Position numbers and translations under genes: made by a program. From CAIVPM01 sp964477265 (GTDB taxonomy: Bacteria; Bacteroidota; Bacteroidia; Chitinophagales; Chitinophagaceae), in assembly GCA_964477265.1 (NCBI GenBank), contig CAYZDJ010000005.1, positions 124,001-188,000 on the forward strand: a stretch of DNA of 64,000 nucleotides. The letters are read 5' to 3'. The stretch's first letter is position 1; each line of letters starts with the position of its first letter. Under the pieces are notes generated by a model, which worked only from the letters and a program-made list of their open reading frames with translations, made no database searches and was not told the origin of the DNA. Of this stretch, positions 35,221 to 43,378 are shown piece by piece.

Positions 35221-35235
35221 GCTTAGCGATTATTG

Positions 35236-36153
35236 TTAGTGAATCAAATGTGCTTCAATAAAATTGCCGCTTCCATCAAACTCAACAACATATTTGCTAT
35301 TGCTTGCATCTATAAATGCTACATATCTTTTAATGCTTCCATTTACGCTTACTTTAAATGCCTGTTTTAATGTATAACCAGTATAAGTTGTGGTTAAATA
35401 CGTTGTGGCATTTGCAGGTAAATCAGCTTCTGCAATAGGTGTAATTTTTCCAAAGCAGCCACAGTGGTGCATCAATACACGTTTTACCAGCACATTGTTT
35501 TTGTTAAACACATTGGCATATAATCCATTTGCAGTTTTTGTAATTACCACAATATTGCTGTCTCTTGTTATAAATGCTTTTACAATGGTGTCTGTAGTAA
35601 ATGTTGCAGTAATATAATTTGTAATGGCTGTTGGCAAATTATTCAATGCAATAGTATCTCTGTTCTTTCCATCACGTCCATCAAAGCAACCACCAGCATG
35701 AAATTTGCGATTGTGAAAAATGTCTATGCCTTGCCTTAATTCAAGCACTTTAACAAAGTTGCCATTAGCGTCAAACTTAATAGCAATAGGCTTTTCGTTA
35801 AGTGTTATAATGGCAACATAGCCAATTATATTACCATTGGCATCAGTAATTTGCACAGCACCTTTTGCAGTAAAACCAGCATAATTTGTAGATAGATAAT
35901 CTGTAATGGTTGATGATAAGGTAGTAAAATCAATTTTGGTTTTTCGTTCATTTCTGTTGCAGGTATTAACTGCATAAACCGAGTCTTCACGGCTTGTTGA
36001 ACTTGAGTTTGTTGTTCCAACAGCTACAGCCTGCACTCCATCAAGCTGCACAATGGCATCTGTTTCTGTAGAGCTTGTTGCATCTGTGTTTTTTTTGCAG
36101 GAAGTTGTAAGCAATGCAATGCCTATACATCCTAAGATGATTAACTTTTTCAT
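35236..36153 (-). CDS. Three-repeat PepSY-like lipoprotein
   Basis: A 305-residue lipoprotein (signal LLTTSCKK, Cys19). The body has three ~75-residue repeats, each beginning with a short helix (LSSTITDYLSTNYAGF, LPTAITNYITATF, LPANATTYLTTTYTGY) and continuing into beta-strands (IGYVAIITLNEKPIAIKFD, RYVAFIDASNSKYVVEFD). This is the pattern of the PepSY-like/BLIP-like family (DUF2874) in Bacteroidota, which usually has one or two copies. A His/Cys-rich segment in repeat 2 (MHHCGCFGK) and DGRDGKNRD are extra. It is exported and probably periplasmic or on the surface; function unknown. Confidence 0.7.
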   Translation of the reverse strand: MKKLIILGCIGIALLTTSCKKNTDATSSTETDAIVQLDGVQAVAVGTTNSSSTSREDSVYAVNTCNRNERKTKIDFTTLSSTITDYLSTNYAGFTAKGAVQITDANGNIIGYVAIITLNEKPIAIKFDANGNFVKVLELRQGIDIFHNRKFHAGGCFDGRDGKNRDTIALNNLPTAITNYITATFTTDTIVKAFITRDSNIVVITKTANGLYANVFNKNNVLVKRVLMHHCGCFGKITPIAEADLPANATTYLTTTYTGYTLKQAFKVSVNGSIKRYVAFIDASNSKYVVEFDGSGNFIEAHLIH

Positions 36154-36360
36154 AATGCTAAAATTTAATTGATGAATAAAAAGATTGGAGAAATAAGAAT
36201 AATTGTTTTTACTTTTTTGCTAGCGTAGTAAAGGGTTACTAAAAATTATTCATTAAAATGGTTTACAGAAAAGAGACTTTGGCTTTTTAAAATAGTTTAA
36301 AAATAAAATGCAAAAAAAATGTTAAAAACAAAAATGTAACTAGTTGTGATAAGTTGTCTT

Positions 36361-37209
36361 TTATTTTTGAACTGCCATTATCATTCTATCTTTTCCTTGC
36401 AAATCTTTTATGATGGTTGGTTCAAAACCTTTGCTGGTAAATATTTCAGCAGTTTCTTTTCCAAGTGTTTCATTTATTTCCACATAAATTTTTCCTTTGC
36501 TGTTTAAATGTGTTGTGGCAAATGCTGCAATCTTTCTATAAAAAACCAATACATCATTATCAGGTGTAAACAAAGCCAGGTGTGGTTCAAAGTCTAACAC
36601 ATTTTTTTTCATTTCTGCTTTCTCTTCAATACTTATATAAGGTGGGTTGCTTACTATCAAATCAAATAATGGCAAGGCTTTCCATTGATCTTCATTTAAA
36701 AAATCAAGTTCACTAAAATTAATTTCTGTGTTAATGCTTGCTGCATTTTGTTTGGCGATATTCAATGTTTCATTGCTAACATCAATTGCAGTAACTGCTG
36801 TATTGGGCAATGTTTTTTTTAATGAAATAGCAATGCAACCACTGCCTGTACCAATATCTAATATTGAAATTTTTTTATTTCCATTTTCTTTCACAATCAA
36901 ATCAACCAGCTCTTCAGTTTCAGGTCGGGGTATTAAAGTGTTTTCATCAACCAAAAATTTGTTGCCATAAAACCAGGCATAACCTAAAATTTGTTGCAAT
37001 GGTTTGTGTTGTAACAATTGCTGCAATGCAGTATCAATAAGCGTTTGTTGATGTTGAGTAAGTTCAAAGTTGCTGTTAATTAATCTTTGCGTTTTAGATA
37101 AGCCTGTATATTCCTCAAGCAAAATGCTACAAATGTTTTTTGCCTCTCTTTCTTCATATACACTTTTTAGTTGTTGAATAATATGTTTACTTGCCTGTTG
37201 CAAATTCAT
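36361..37209 (-). CDS. prmC: Release factor glutamine N5-methyltransferase
   Basis: A 282-residue enzyme that methylates the GGQ glutamine of release factors RF1 and RF2. The SAM motif is DIGTGSGCIAI, and the catalytic NPPY is present (VSNPPYISIEEK). The N-terminal helical domain (about residues 1-85) is present, ending with the GYAWFYG-like bridge to the catalytic domain. It lies divergent to yigZ with 46 bases between start codons, so the two share a promoter region. Confidence 0.94.
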   Translation of the reverse strand: MNLQQASKHIIQQLKSVYEEREAKNICSILLEEYTGLSKTQRLINSNFELTQHQQTLIDTALQQLLQHKPLQQILGYAWFYGNKFLVDENTLIPRPETEELVDLIVKENGNKKISILDIGTGSGCIAISLKKTLPNTAVTAIDVSNETLNIAKQNAASINTEINFSELDFLNEDQWKALPLFDLIVSNPPYISIEEKAEMKKNVLDFEPHLALFTPDNDVLVFYRKIAAFATTHLNSKGKIYVEINETLGKETAEIFTSKGFEPTIIKDLQGKDRMIMAVQK

Positions 37210-37255
37210 AATTGCAAAGTAGCGTGGTTATATTACTTTTACCAACTTTATTACA

Positions 37256-37867
37256 ATGAGTATTATTCCCAAAGATTTTTATTTAACTATTGCACAGTCC
37301 AGCATTGCAGAGTATAAGGATAGAGGCAGCAAGTTTATTGCTTATGCCTATCCTGTAAAATCTGTTGATGAATTTAAAGTTGCATTAAAGCAAACAAAGG
37401 AATTGCACCCAAAGGCCAATCATCATTGCTTTGCATATAAAATTGGCTTAACCAATAATGTATTCAGAGTTAGTGATGATGGAGAACCAAGTGGCAGTGC
37501 AGGAAGACCAATTCTAAATGCCATTGAAAGCAAGGAAATAACGGATGTGCTAATTGTTGTGGTAAGGTATTTTGGTGGAACTTTATTAGGTGTGCCTGGT
37601 TTAATAAATGCTTATAAACATACGGCATTGCTGGCTTTGCAGGTAACACCTATTATTCAAAAGCCTATTTTAAATGTATATGAATTGCAGTTTGATTATA
37701 CTTTAAAAAATAGCGTTATGAATATTGTTAAACAATTAAGTTGCGAAGTGATAGAGAATGAAAATCAACTTTTTTGCATTATGAAAATTGGTGTGCAAAC
37801 TAGTAAAGAAGCTGATTTTATTCATAGATTAAAAGATTTCCATACGCTTGCTTTTAAAAAGATATAA
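37256..37867 (+). CDS. yigZ: YigZ/IMPACT family protein
   Basis: A 203-residue cytoplasmic protein. The core SKFIAYAYPVKSVDEF, NHHCFAYK, DDGEPSGSAGRPIL and VVVRYFGGTLLGVPGL is the UPF0029/IMPACT signature; the C-terminal DUF1949 domain is present. Homologues include the eukaryotic IMPACT translation regulator; the bacterial function is uncertain. The trxB gene follows 83 bases later with its own promoter box. Confidence 0.93.
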   Translation: MSIIPKDFYLTIAQSSIAEYKDRGSKFIAYAYPVKSVDEFKVALKQTKELHPKANHHCFAYKIGLTNNVFRVSDDGEPSGSAGRPILNAIESKEITDVLIVVVRYFGGTLLGVPGLINAYKHTALLALQVTPIIQKPILNVYELQFDYTLKNSVMNIVKQLSCEVIENENQLFCIMKIGVQTSKEADFIHRLKDFHTLAFKKI

Positions 37868-37918
37868 GCTAATTATTAACAAACTAAATTTTAACAACCA
37901 AGCATTTGTAAGTAACAA

Positions 37919-37926
37919 TACATTTG
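37919..37926 (+). promoter_or_regulatory. Bacteroidota -7 box (TACATTTG) for trxB
   Basis: TACATTTG lies 24 bases before the trxB ATG at 37951. The TTG inside it could be misread as a start codon, which would add nine unlikely residues to TrxB. Confidence 0.6.
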
Positions 37927-37950
37927 CCCGTAAGAGACAGAAAATATATA

Positions 37951-38880
37951 ATGGAAAAAACACATTTACTAATTATTGGAAGTGGGCCAGCAGGATACAC
38001 TGCTGCAATTTATGCTTCTCGTGCAGGTATTAAACCTGTTTTGTATCAAGGTATTCAACCTGGTGGTCAGTTAACTATTACTACAGAAGTTGAAAATTAT
38101 CCTGGCTACCCAGATGGTATTCAAGGGCCAGAAATGATGGTACACTTTGAAAAGCAGGCAGCACGTATGGGTGCAGATATTCGTTATGGATTGGTGACAA
38201 AAGTTGACTTTAGCAAACAACCTTACCAGGTTGAAATTGATGAAGAGCAAACTATTGAAGCAGATGCTGTAATTATTTGTACTGGTGCAAGTGCAAAATG
38301 GTTGGGCATTGAAAGTGAACAAAGATTGAATGGGTTTGGTGTAAGTGCTTGTGCTGTTTGCGATGGTTTTTTCTTTAAAGGAAAAGAAGTTGCAATAGTT
38401 GGTGCTGGCGATACTGCTGCTGAAGAGGCATTGTACTTATCTAAACTTTGTACAAATGTGCACATGATAGTGCGAAGCGATAAAATGCGTGCCAGCAAAG
38501 TGATGCAGGACAGGGTATTGAAAACACCTAACATTAAAGTTTACTGGAATAGTACAACTGATGAAATTCTTGGAGCTAATAAGGTTGAAGGAGTAAGAAT
38601 ACATAATACATCGGAAAATAAAAAAACAGAAGTGCCCATCAGTGGTTTTTTTGTAGCTATTGGACACAAACCAAACAGCGATTTATTTAAGGGCTTTGTT
38701 GATATGGACGAAGCTGGCTATATTAAAACTATTCCAGGTACTACCAAAACAAATGTTGAAGGTGTTTTTGCTGCAGGAGATGTGCAGGATAAAATTTATC
38801 GTCAGGCAGTAACCTCTGCAGGAAGTGGCTGTATGGCTGCGTTAGATGCAGAAAGGTATTTGAGTGAGAAATTTGGCTAG
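37951..38880 (+). CDS. trxB: Thioredoxin-disulfide reductase
   Basis: A 309-residue FAD enzyme passing electrons from NADPH to thioredoxin. The start at 37951 (MEKTHLLIIGSGPAG) gives the FAD-binding GSGPAG at the usual place; the open frame extends to a TTG within the promoter box. The redox pair is Cys134 and Cys137 (CAVC, instead of the common CATC). The NADPH motif GAGDTAAEEA and the C-terminal FAD motif GVFAAGDVQD are intact. A short repeat cluster (CTTTGCGT... and TACATCGTAAAT) follows the stop. Confidence 0.95.
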   Translation: MEKTHLLIIGSGPAGYTAAIYASRAGIKPVLYQGIQPGGQLTITTEVENYPGYPDGIQGPEMMVHFEKQAARMGADIRYGLVTKVDFSKQPYQVEIDEEQTIEADAVIICTGASAKWLGIESEQRLNGFGVSACAVCDGFFFKGKEVAIVGAGDTAAEEALYLSKLCTNVHMIVRSDKMRASKVMQDRVLKTPNIKVYWNSTTDEILGANKVEGVRIHNTSENKKTEVPISGFFVAIGHKPNSDLFKGFVDMDEAGYIKTIPGTTKTNVEGVFAAGDVQDKIYRQAVTSAGSGCMAALDAERYLSEKFG

Positions 38881-38907
38881 TTATAAATTGTAAATTGTAT
38901 TTAAACC

Positions 38908-38961
38908 TTTGCGTCTTAGCTTCTTTGTAGCTTTGCGTGAAACAAATCGTACATCGTAAAT
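38908..38961. repeat. Small repeat cluster between trxB and lgt
   Basis: Two CTTTGCGT units (38910 and 38932 regions) and the 12-mer TACATCGTAAAT (38950-38961) lie here. The first recurs near 62752, the second at 25828-25839. Confidence 0.5.
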
Positions 38962-38968
38962 AGAAAGA

Positions 38969-40255
38969 ATGTATCCGAATTTATATTATATTTTTAAAGA
39001 TTGGTTTGGGGTAGATTGGCAGGTGCTAAAAATATTTAACACGTTTGGTTTTTTTGTAGCCATAGCATTTATTGGTGCTGCGGCTGTTTTAACATCTGAA
39101 TTAAAGCGTAAGCAACGTTTGGGCTTATTTACTTTTACCGAGAAAAAAATAATGATTGGTGAACCTGCAAGTGCTGTTGATTTATTCATCAATTTTTTAT
39201 TAGGCTTTGTTTTTGGTTACAAAATAATTGGTGTGCTCATTACTTCTGGTGCATTAAATAATCCTCAGGAATATCTTTTATCAAGTCGTGGCAATCTTTT
39301 AACAGGAGTTTTTATAGGTCTTGCTGCATTAAGTTACAAATATTATGAAGTAAATAAAGTTAAGCTTGCAAAGCCTGAGGAAAGGACAATAAGGATATGG
39401 CCACATGATAGAGTAGGTGACATGGTAGTTTATGCTTTCATCTTTGGATTTCTTGGGGCAAAAATTTTTCATAACCTTGAAAACTGGAATGAATTTGTTA
39501 AAGACCCTATTGGTAGTTTAATTGCATTTAGTGGGCTTACTTTCTATGGTGGATTAATTTGTGCAGCTGCAGCTATTTATTATTACGCAAAAAAACACAA
39601 TATAAAATTCACTCACTTATGCGATGCCTTTGCACCAGTTTTAATGCTTGCCTATGCTATTGGTAGAATTGGCTGCCAGGTAAGTGGCGATGGTGATTGG
39701 GGCATTATAAACAGTGCATTTATTAATGAGGCAAATCATTTTGCAACGCCAACTGCACAGCAATTTCATGATGCAGTAATGCAAAACCATGGTTATTATT
39801 TTAGGGCTGGAAGTGGTATAACAAGTGTCGAGCAAATACACCATTTAGCAGTGCAGCCAGTAAGTTGGTTACCTAATTGGATGTTTGGTTATACTTATCC
39901 TCATAATGTAGTGAGCGATGGTATTAAAATGGCAAATTTTAGTGGTGAATATTCCAATGCGTTACCAATTGCAGTTTTTCCTACACCATTTTACGAAACA
40001 GTTGTTTCTACCATTTTCTTTTTTGTTTTATTTGGACTGAGAAATAAAATTAAAACAGAAGGAGTAATGTTTGGATTGTACTTAATGATGAATGGGTTTG
40101 AAAGATTTTGGATAGAAAAAATTAGAGTTAACACTACTTACAGCATTTTGGGTTTTCATCCCACACAAGCCGAAATTATTGCCACACTTTTATTTATTAG
40201 CGGAGCAGCATTAATATTTATAATGAAGAGAAAGGTACAGAGCAAAAACTTATAG
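38969..40255 (+). CDS. lgt: Prolipoprotein diacylglyceryl transferase
   Basis: A 428-residue inner-membrane enzyme that attaches diacylglycerol to the lipobox cysteine of prolipoproteins. The signature RIGCQVSGDGDWG (RxGCxxxGxxxG) is intact, followed by a long periplasmic insert and FPTPFYET. It is longer than E. coli Lgt, mainly through the N-terminal extension and the periplasmic insert (about residues 255-330), both common in Bacteroidota. The many predicted lipoproteins in this window are its likely substrates. A palindromic terminator shared with secG follows. Confidence 0.93.
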   Translation: MYPNLYYIFKDWFGVDWQVLKIFNTFGFFVAIAFIGAAAVLTSELKRKQRLGLFTFTEKKIMIGEPASAVDLFINFLLGFVFGYKIIGVLITSGALNNPQEYLLSSRGNLLTGVFIGLAALSYKYYEVNKVKLAKPEERTIRIWPHDRVGDMVVYAFIFGFLGAKIFHNLENWNEFVKDPIGSLIAFSGLTFYGGLICAAAAIYYYAKKHNIKFTHLCDAFAPVLMLAYAIGRIGCQVSGDGDWGIINSAFINEANHFATPTAQQFHDAVMQNHGYYFRAGSGITSVEQIHHLAVQPVSWLPNWMFGYTYPHNVVSDGIKMANFSGEYSNALPIAVFPTPFYETVVSTIFFFVLFGLRNKIKTEGVMFGLYLMMNGFERFWIEKIRVNTTYSILGFHPTQAEIIATLLFISGAALIFIMKRKVQSKNL

Positions 40256-40273
40256 TATAAAAAATTAAACAAC

Positions 40274-40305
40274 TAAAAAAGCACAACAATTGTTGTGCTT
40301 TTTTA
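40274..40305. terminator. Perfect palindromic bidirectional terminator
   Basis: A perfect 32-base palindrome with A- and T-runs at its ends lies between the convergent lgt and secG genes. Confidence 0.9.
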
Positions 40306-40331
40306 ATTAAATATATTTTAGTAAAACTAAA

Positions 40332-40637
40332 TTATTTTGCTGGTGCTGCTGGTGCAGATGTTGGTTTTACTTTTTGAATAGCGTCATTGGCTTCTTTATT
40401 AGTTGCTTTACCGCTACCTAAAAATAAAGTTGAGGTAATTGCTAAAATAGCAATTGCACTTGCAAAAATCCATGTGCCTTTTTCCAATACATCTGTAGTT
40501 TGTTTAACACCCATTAATTGATTGCTAACGCCACCTACACTGCTGTTTAAACCACCACCTTTAGGGTTTTGTATTAATACTATAAAACCTAAAGCCACAG
40601 CTGCTAATACAATAAGAATTACGAATAATGTTGTCAT
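40332..40637 (-). CDS. secG: Preprotein translocase subunit SecG
   Basis: A 101-residue inner-membrane protein with two transmembrane segments (TLFVILIVLAAVALGFIVLIQ and TWIFASAIAILAITSTLF) and the conserved NPKGGGLN turn; the C-terminal tail is Ala/Pro-rich. It is part of the SecYEG channel. It begins one base after the stop of the preceding minus-strand gene, so it is the last gene of an lptE-hypothetical-secG operon, an order I recall as common in Bacteroidota. Confidence 0.93.
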   Translation of the reverse strand: MTTLFVILIVLAAVALGFIVLIQNPKGGGLNSSVGGVSNQLMGVKQTTDVLEKGTWIFASAIAILAITSTLFLGSGKATNKEANDAIQKVKPTSAPAAPAK

Positions 40638-40638
40638 T

Positions 40639-41955
40639 TTAAATGCCTTTTAGTTCTTTTATTTTGGCTGCGAAATAAGCGGTTTTATCTGGTAATAAAA
40701 AACTTAATTTTATATACAGCTGAATTGCTTTTTCATTTTTGCCTTGCTTGGCAAAAATTTCAGCCATGGTTTCTGTTACAATTTCTTTGCTTTGGTTGCT
40801 TGATGCTGCAATGTTTTGAATAGCCTTGTCCAATTCTGGGTCTTCTTCAACCACCATATTTTCAGGCTTCACGTTTTTCATTTTCTTTAACCAGTCGGTA
40901 AACTTTAACATTTTAGTTGTAAGCTTATCGTGTGGTTCCTTGTTGTAATCAAACTTTATTCCCTGCGAAGCAAAGTAATCTATAGTATAATATGGTTCAG
41001 ATTCAAAAGGCAATAATGCATTGGCAAAATCTTCTTTTGGTTTGTCCCAATCTGCCCTAAGTGAAGGCATGGCAATATTTGCTTCAATTACTTTTTCTGG
41101 AACTGCTTCTGCAATAGAAATATTTTCTGCTACTAATGGTTGTTGTTCTTCTTGAGAAACTGTTTGTTCAACTGTAGTATTATGTTCTTTATGCCAATTG
41201 GCTTTTAAAGCAGCAATCTGTGCATGAATATCATTTCCTGGTTCGGTAGCAATAATATTTTCTGCAACTTGCTGAGCAGGTAAAATATTTTCGTTAACTG
41301 TTTCTTCAACTTTAGTGTTATTGGTAAAATGTTCTATAGCAGGTTGGCTAATATATTCTGCAGCAGGTTTTTCTTTTATTTCTTCACTTTCCTTTTCTTC
41401 AACATCAATTTTTTGCATTGGCTTAAATGGCTGAAAAGTTTGCGTTGGTGCTAATATTTCTGTAGCACCTTCTTTCTTTTCATCTATGCCATTCATTATG
41501 GTTTTAACTTCTTCTACAGTTGGTATGTTCAATGTTGCCATAAAATCCTGCCTTTCTGTTTCGTCCTCAACAGCAACAGGATTCCTGATTTCAATAGTAT
41601 TTGCAATAGTTTCAGCAGTTTTTGCTTCTTGTGCAATAATGTCCTTTGCTTCTGCTACAGCTTTGTTTTCATCTAATTTTATTTCTTCTTTGGCCGTAGG
41701 CTTAATGGCATTTGCACTAATGTCCATTAGCTGGTATTGCAACCACCTTGCATTGTTAAAAAACAAACCAGCTTTTTGAATTTGTGTTTGTAACTGATAG
41801 CTGTTATCGCTTTTAAGCTTTGCAGCATATACCAATTGTGCAGGAACAAAATATGGATATTCAGCAATCAATTCCTGCATTTCCTTTTGAGAGGTATGTT
41901 TAATATCATGCTTGCCAGTTACAAATTGTATGGTATCAAATAATGCTTTATTCAT
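40639..41955 (-). CDS. Conserved protein of the lptE-secG operon, unknown
   Basis: A 438-residue protein without signal peptide or membrane segment. An N-terminal domain (about residues 1-85: ELIAEYPYFVPAQLVYAAKLK, FFNNARWLQYQL) and a C-terminal TPR-like helical pair (ETMAEIFAKQGKNEKAIQLYIKLS) flank a long acidic, glutamate-rich middle that is probably disordered (about 90-330). This layout is common in a Bacteroidota protein encoded between lptE and secG; its role is unknown. The TPR end suggests protein binding. Operon spacing: 16 bases after lptE, 1 base before secG. Confidence 0.7.
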   Translation of the reverse strand: MNKALFDTIQFVTGKHDIKHTSQKEMQELIAEYPYFVPAQLVYAAKLKSDNSYQLQTQIQKAGLFFNNARWLQYQLMDISANAIKPTAKEEIKLDENKAVAEAKDIIAQEAKTAETIANTIEIRNPVAVEDETERQDFMATLNIPTVEEVKTIMNGIDEKKEGATEILAPTQTFQPFKPMQKIDVEEKESEEIKEKPAAEYISQPAIEHFTNNTKVEETVNENILPAQQVAENIIATEPGNDIHAQIAALKANWHKEHNTTVEQTVSQEEQQPLVAENISIAEAVPEKVIEANIAMPSLRADWDKPKEDFANALLPFESEPYYTIDYFASQGIKFDYNKEPHDKLTTKMLKFTDWLKKMKNVKPENMVVEEDPELDKAIQNIAASSNQSKEIVTETMAEIFAKQGKNEKAIQLYIKLSFLLPDKTAYFAAKIKELKGI

Positions 41956-41971
41956 TGGGTGTTTTTATGTT

Positions 41972-42484
41972 TTACCATTTAGAAAATAACTTATTGAAAA
42001 TTTCGTCTGTTATAGATGGCACAACTTGTTCATCAATCAGTCTTCCTTCTGCTTCCTGCAATGTTTGGTTTGCACTAAAGTCAAAATTTCTTGTAACATC
42101 AAATTCATCAGTCTTATTTTCAATAATATCTTTTACAATTAAATGCACGGTTACAGTAAGCCTGTTTGTTGTGGTTTGCTGATTGCTTACACCAACAGTT
42201 TGCGATGGATCGTAATTAGAAATATAACCACTCAATTGCAGATGTGCATCATCATTGTTAGTTCTTATAAGTTTGGTTTGATTAACAATTTTTAGTTGTA
42301 TTTTATCAGTAAGCTTAGTGCTTAATTGTGGGTTAATGTATCGTGCCTTGTTTTCTATAAAGCCAATTTTTATGGTTTTATATTTATTGTAATCAATGGA
42401 AACATCTTTAAACGAATACACGCCACAACTTGTGCAGCATACAAATAGTATGGTACAGATGTAAAATAGTTTATAAAACTTCAC
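41972..42484 (-). CDS. lptE: LPS-assembly lipoprotein LptE
   Basis: A 170-residue lipoprotein (signal ...VCCTSCGVYSF, Cys20 lipidated). CGVYSF plus KTIKIGFIENKA and VPSITDEIFNKLFSKW fit the Bacteroidota LptE family; it partners LptD at the outer membrane to insert LPS. The start codon is GTG (42482-42484 read on the minus strand); there is no ATG before the lipobox. It heads the lptE-hypothetical-secG operon and is divergent from the XRE-S24 regulator (109 bases between starts). Confidence 0.9.
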   Translation of the reverse strand: MKFYKLFYICTILFVCCTSCGVYSFKDVSIDYNKYKTIKIGFIENKARYINPQLSTKLTDKIQLKIVNQTKLIRTNNDDAHLQLSGYISNYDPSQTVGVSNQQTTTNRLTVTVHLIVKDIIENKTDEFDVTRNFDFSANQTLQEAEGRLIDEQVVPSITDEIFNKLFSKW

Positions 42485-42545
42485 TTTGAAATTTTTGTAA
42501 ATATGATTGTATTTGCTTGCTAAAAAAAATATGTGAAAAAATATT

Positions 42546-42575
42546 TTGTTAAAACTAAAAATATTAGTATTTTTG
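42546..42575 (+). promoter_or_regulatory. Promoter with overlapping palindromic operator for the XRE-S24 regulator
   Basis: A -33 TTG (42546-42548) and a -7 box TATTTTTG (42568-42575) are 19 bases apart, a textbook Bacteroidota spacing. The palindrome AAAAATA-TTAG-TATTTTT (42557-42574) covers the -7 box, so the regulator probably represses its own gene. The same region faces divergent lptE. Confidence 0.65.
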
Positions 42576-42593
42576 TATCTAAAATTATTAGCT

Positions 42594-43349
42594 ATGAGTT
42601 TTGCATCAAAAAATTTTCGCTACTTACGCAAATTAAAAGGCTGGACACAGGAAGAATTTGCCAACAGGTTAGACATCAAACGTTCTTTAGTAGGAGCCTA
42701 CGAAGAAGAACGTGCTGAACCCAAGCTTGAAGCTATGGAACGCATTTGTAAAATTTTTAAAATTACTTTAGACGATTTAATTTTAAAAGATTTATCTGCT
42801 CCAAAAGCTACAAGCTATTTAGAGCAAAGGCGGGGTTTAAAAATGGCAAAGGAAACAAATGGAGTAATTCAATTTGTACCAGCAAAAGCAGCAGCAGGCT
42901 ATCTTGCAGGTTATGCTGATGAAGATTTTATTGACGAATTAAACACATTTACATTGCCAATGCTTGCAAGTGGTACTTATCGTGCATTTGAAATTATTGG
43001 CGATAGTATGATGCCAACTCCAAGTGGTAGTGTAATAGTAGGAGAGAAGGTTGATGATATGGAGGAAGTAAAGACAAGCAATACTTATGTGGTATTATCT
43101 AAACAAGATGGTGTGGTTTATAAAAGAGTTGTAAAAAACAATAAGGCAAAAAATAAAATTACTTTGGTAAGCGATAATCCAAGCTACGAACCATATAATT
43201 TAAATGCTGAGGACGTTTTAGAAATGTGGAAAGCTGTTTATATTTTGCAAAAAGTAGGTAGTGTGCAGCGTTGGGATGTAGGTCAGCTTGCTGGTATGGT
43301 AAATAATTTACAAGCCGAAGTTGCAACTTTACGAAAAGGGCTAAGTTAG
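42594..43349 (+). CDS. XRE-family regulator with S24 (LexA-like) peptidase domain
   Basis: A 251-residue cytoplasmic regulator from the ATG at 42594; the frame continues 16 residues upstream but lacks domain support. Residues 1-65 are an HTH_3/XRE domain (LRKLKGWTQEEFANRL, RSLVGAYEEERAEP). The C-terminal S24 domain has Ser138 (GDSM) and Lys177 (VVYKRV), the catalytic pair, and a possible self-cleavage bond at Ala101-Gly102 (AAAGYLAGY). Self-cleavage would be expected under DNA damage or another signal. It could also be a cI-like remnant, but no phage genes are nearby. Its operator overlaps its own -7 box. Confidence 0.9.
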   Translation: MSFASKNFRYLRKLKGWTQEEFANRLDIKRSLVGAYEEERAEPKLEAMERICKIFKITLDDLILKDLSAPKATSYLEQRRGLKMAKETNGVIQFVPAKAAAGYLAGYADEDFIDELNTFTLPMLASGTYRAFEIIGDSMMPTPSGSVIVGEKVDDMEEVKTSNTYVVLSKQDGVVYKRVVKNNKAKNKITLVSDNPSYEPYNLNAEDVLEMWKAVYILQKVGSVQRWDVGQLAGMVNNLQAEVATLRKGLS

Positions 43350-43378
43350 TTTTTATAAATATTAGTTTACTATGATAT

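Noticed and set aside
42594..43349. XRE-S24 gene as a prophage repressor
   Set aside because: No integrase, phage structural genes or attachment repeats around it; neighbours are core genes.
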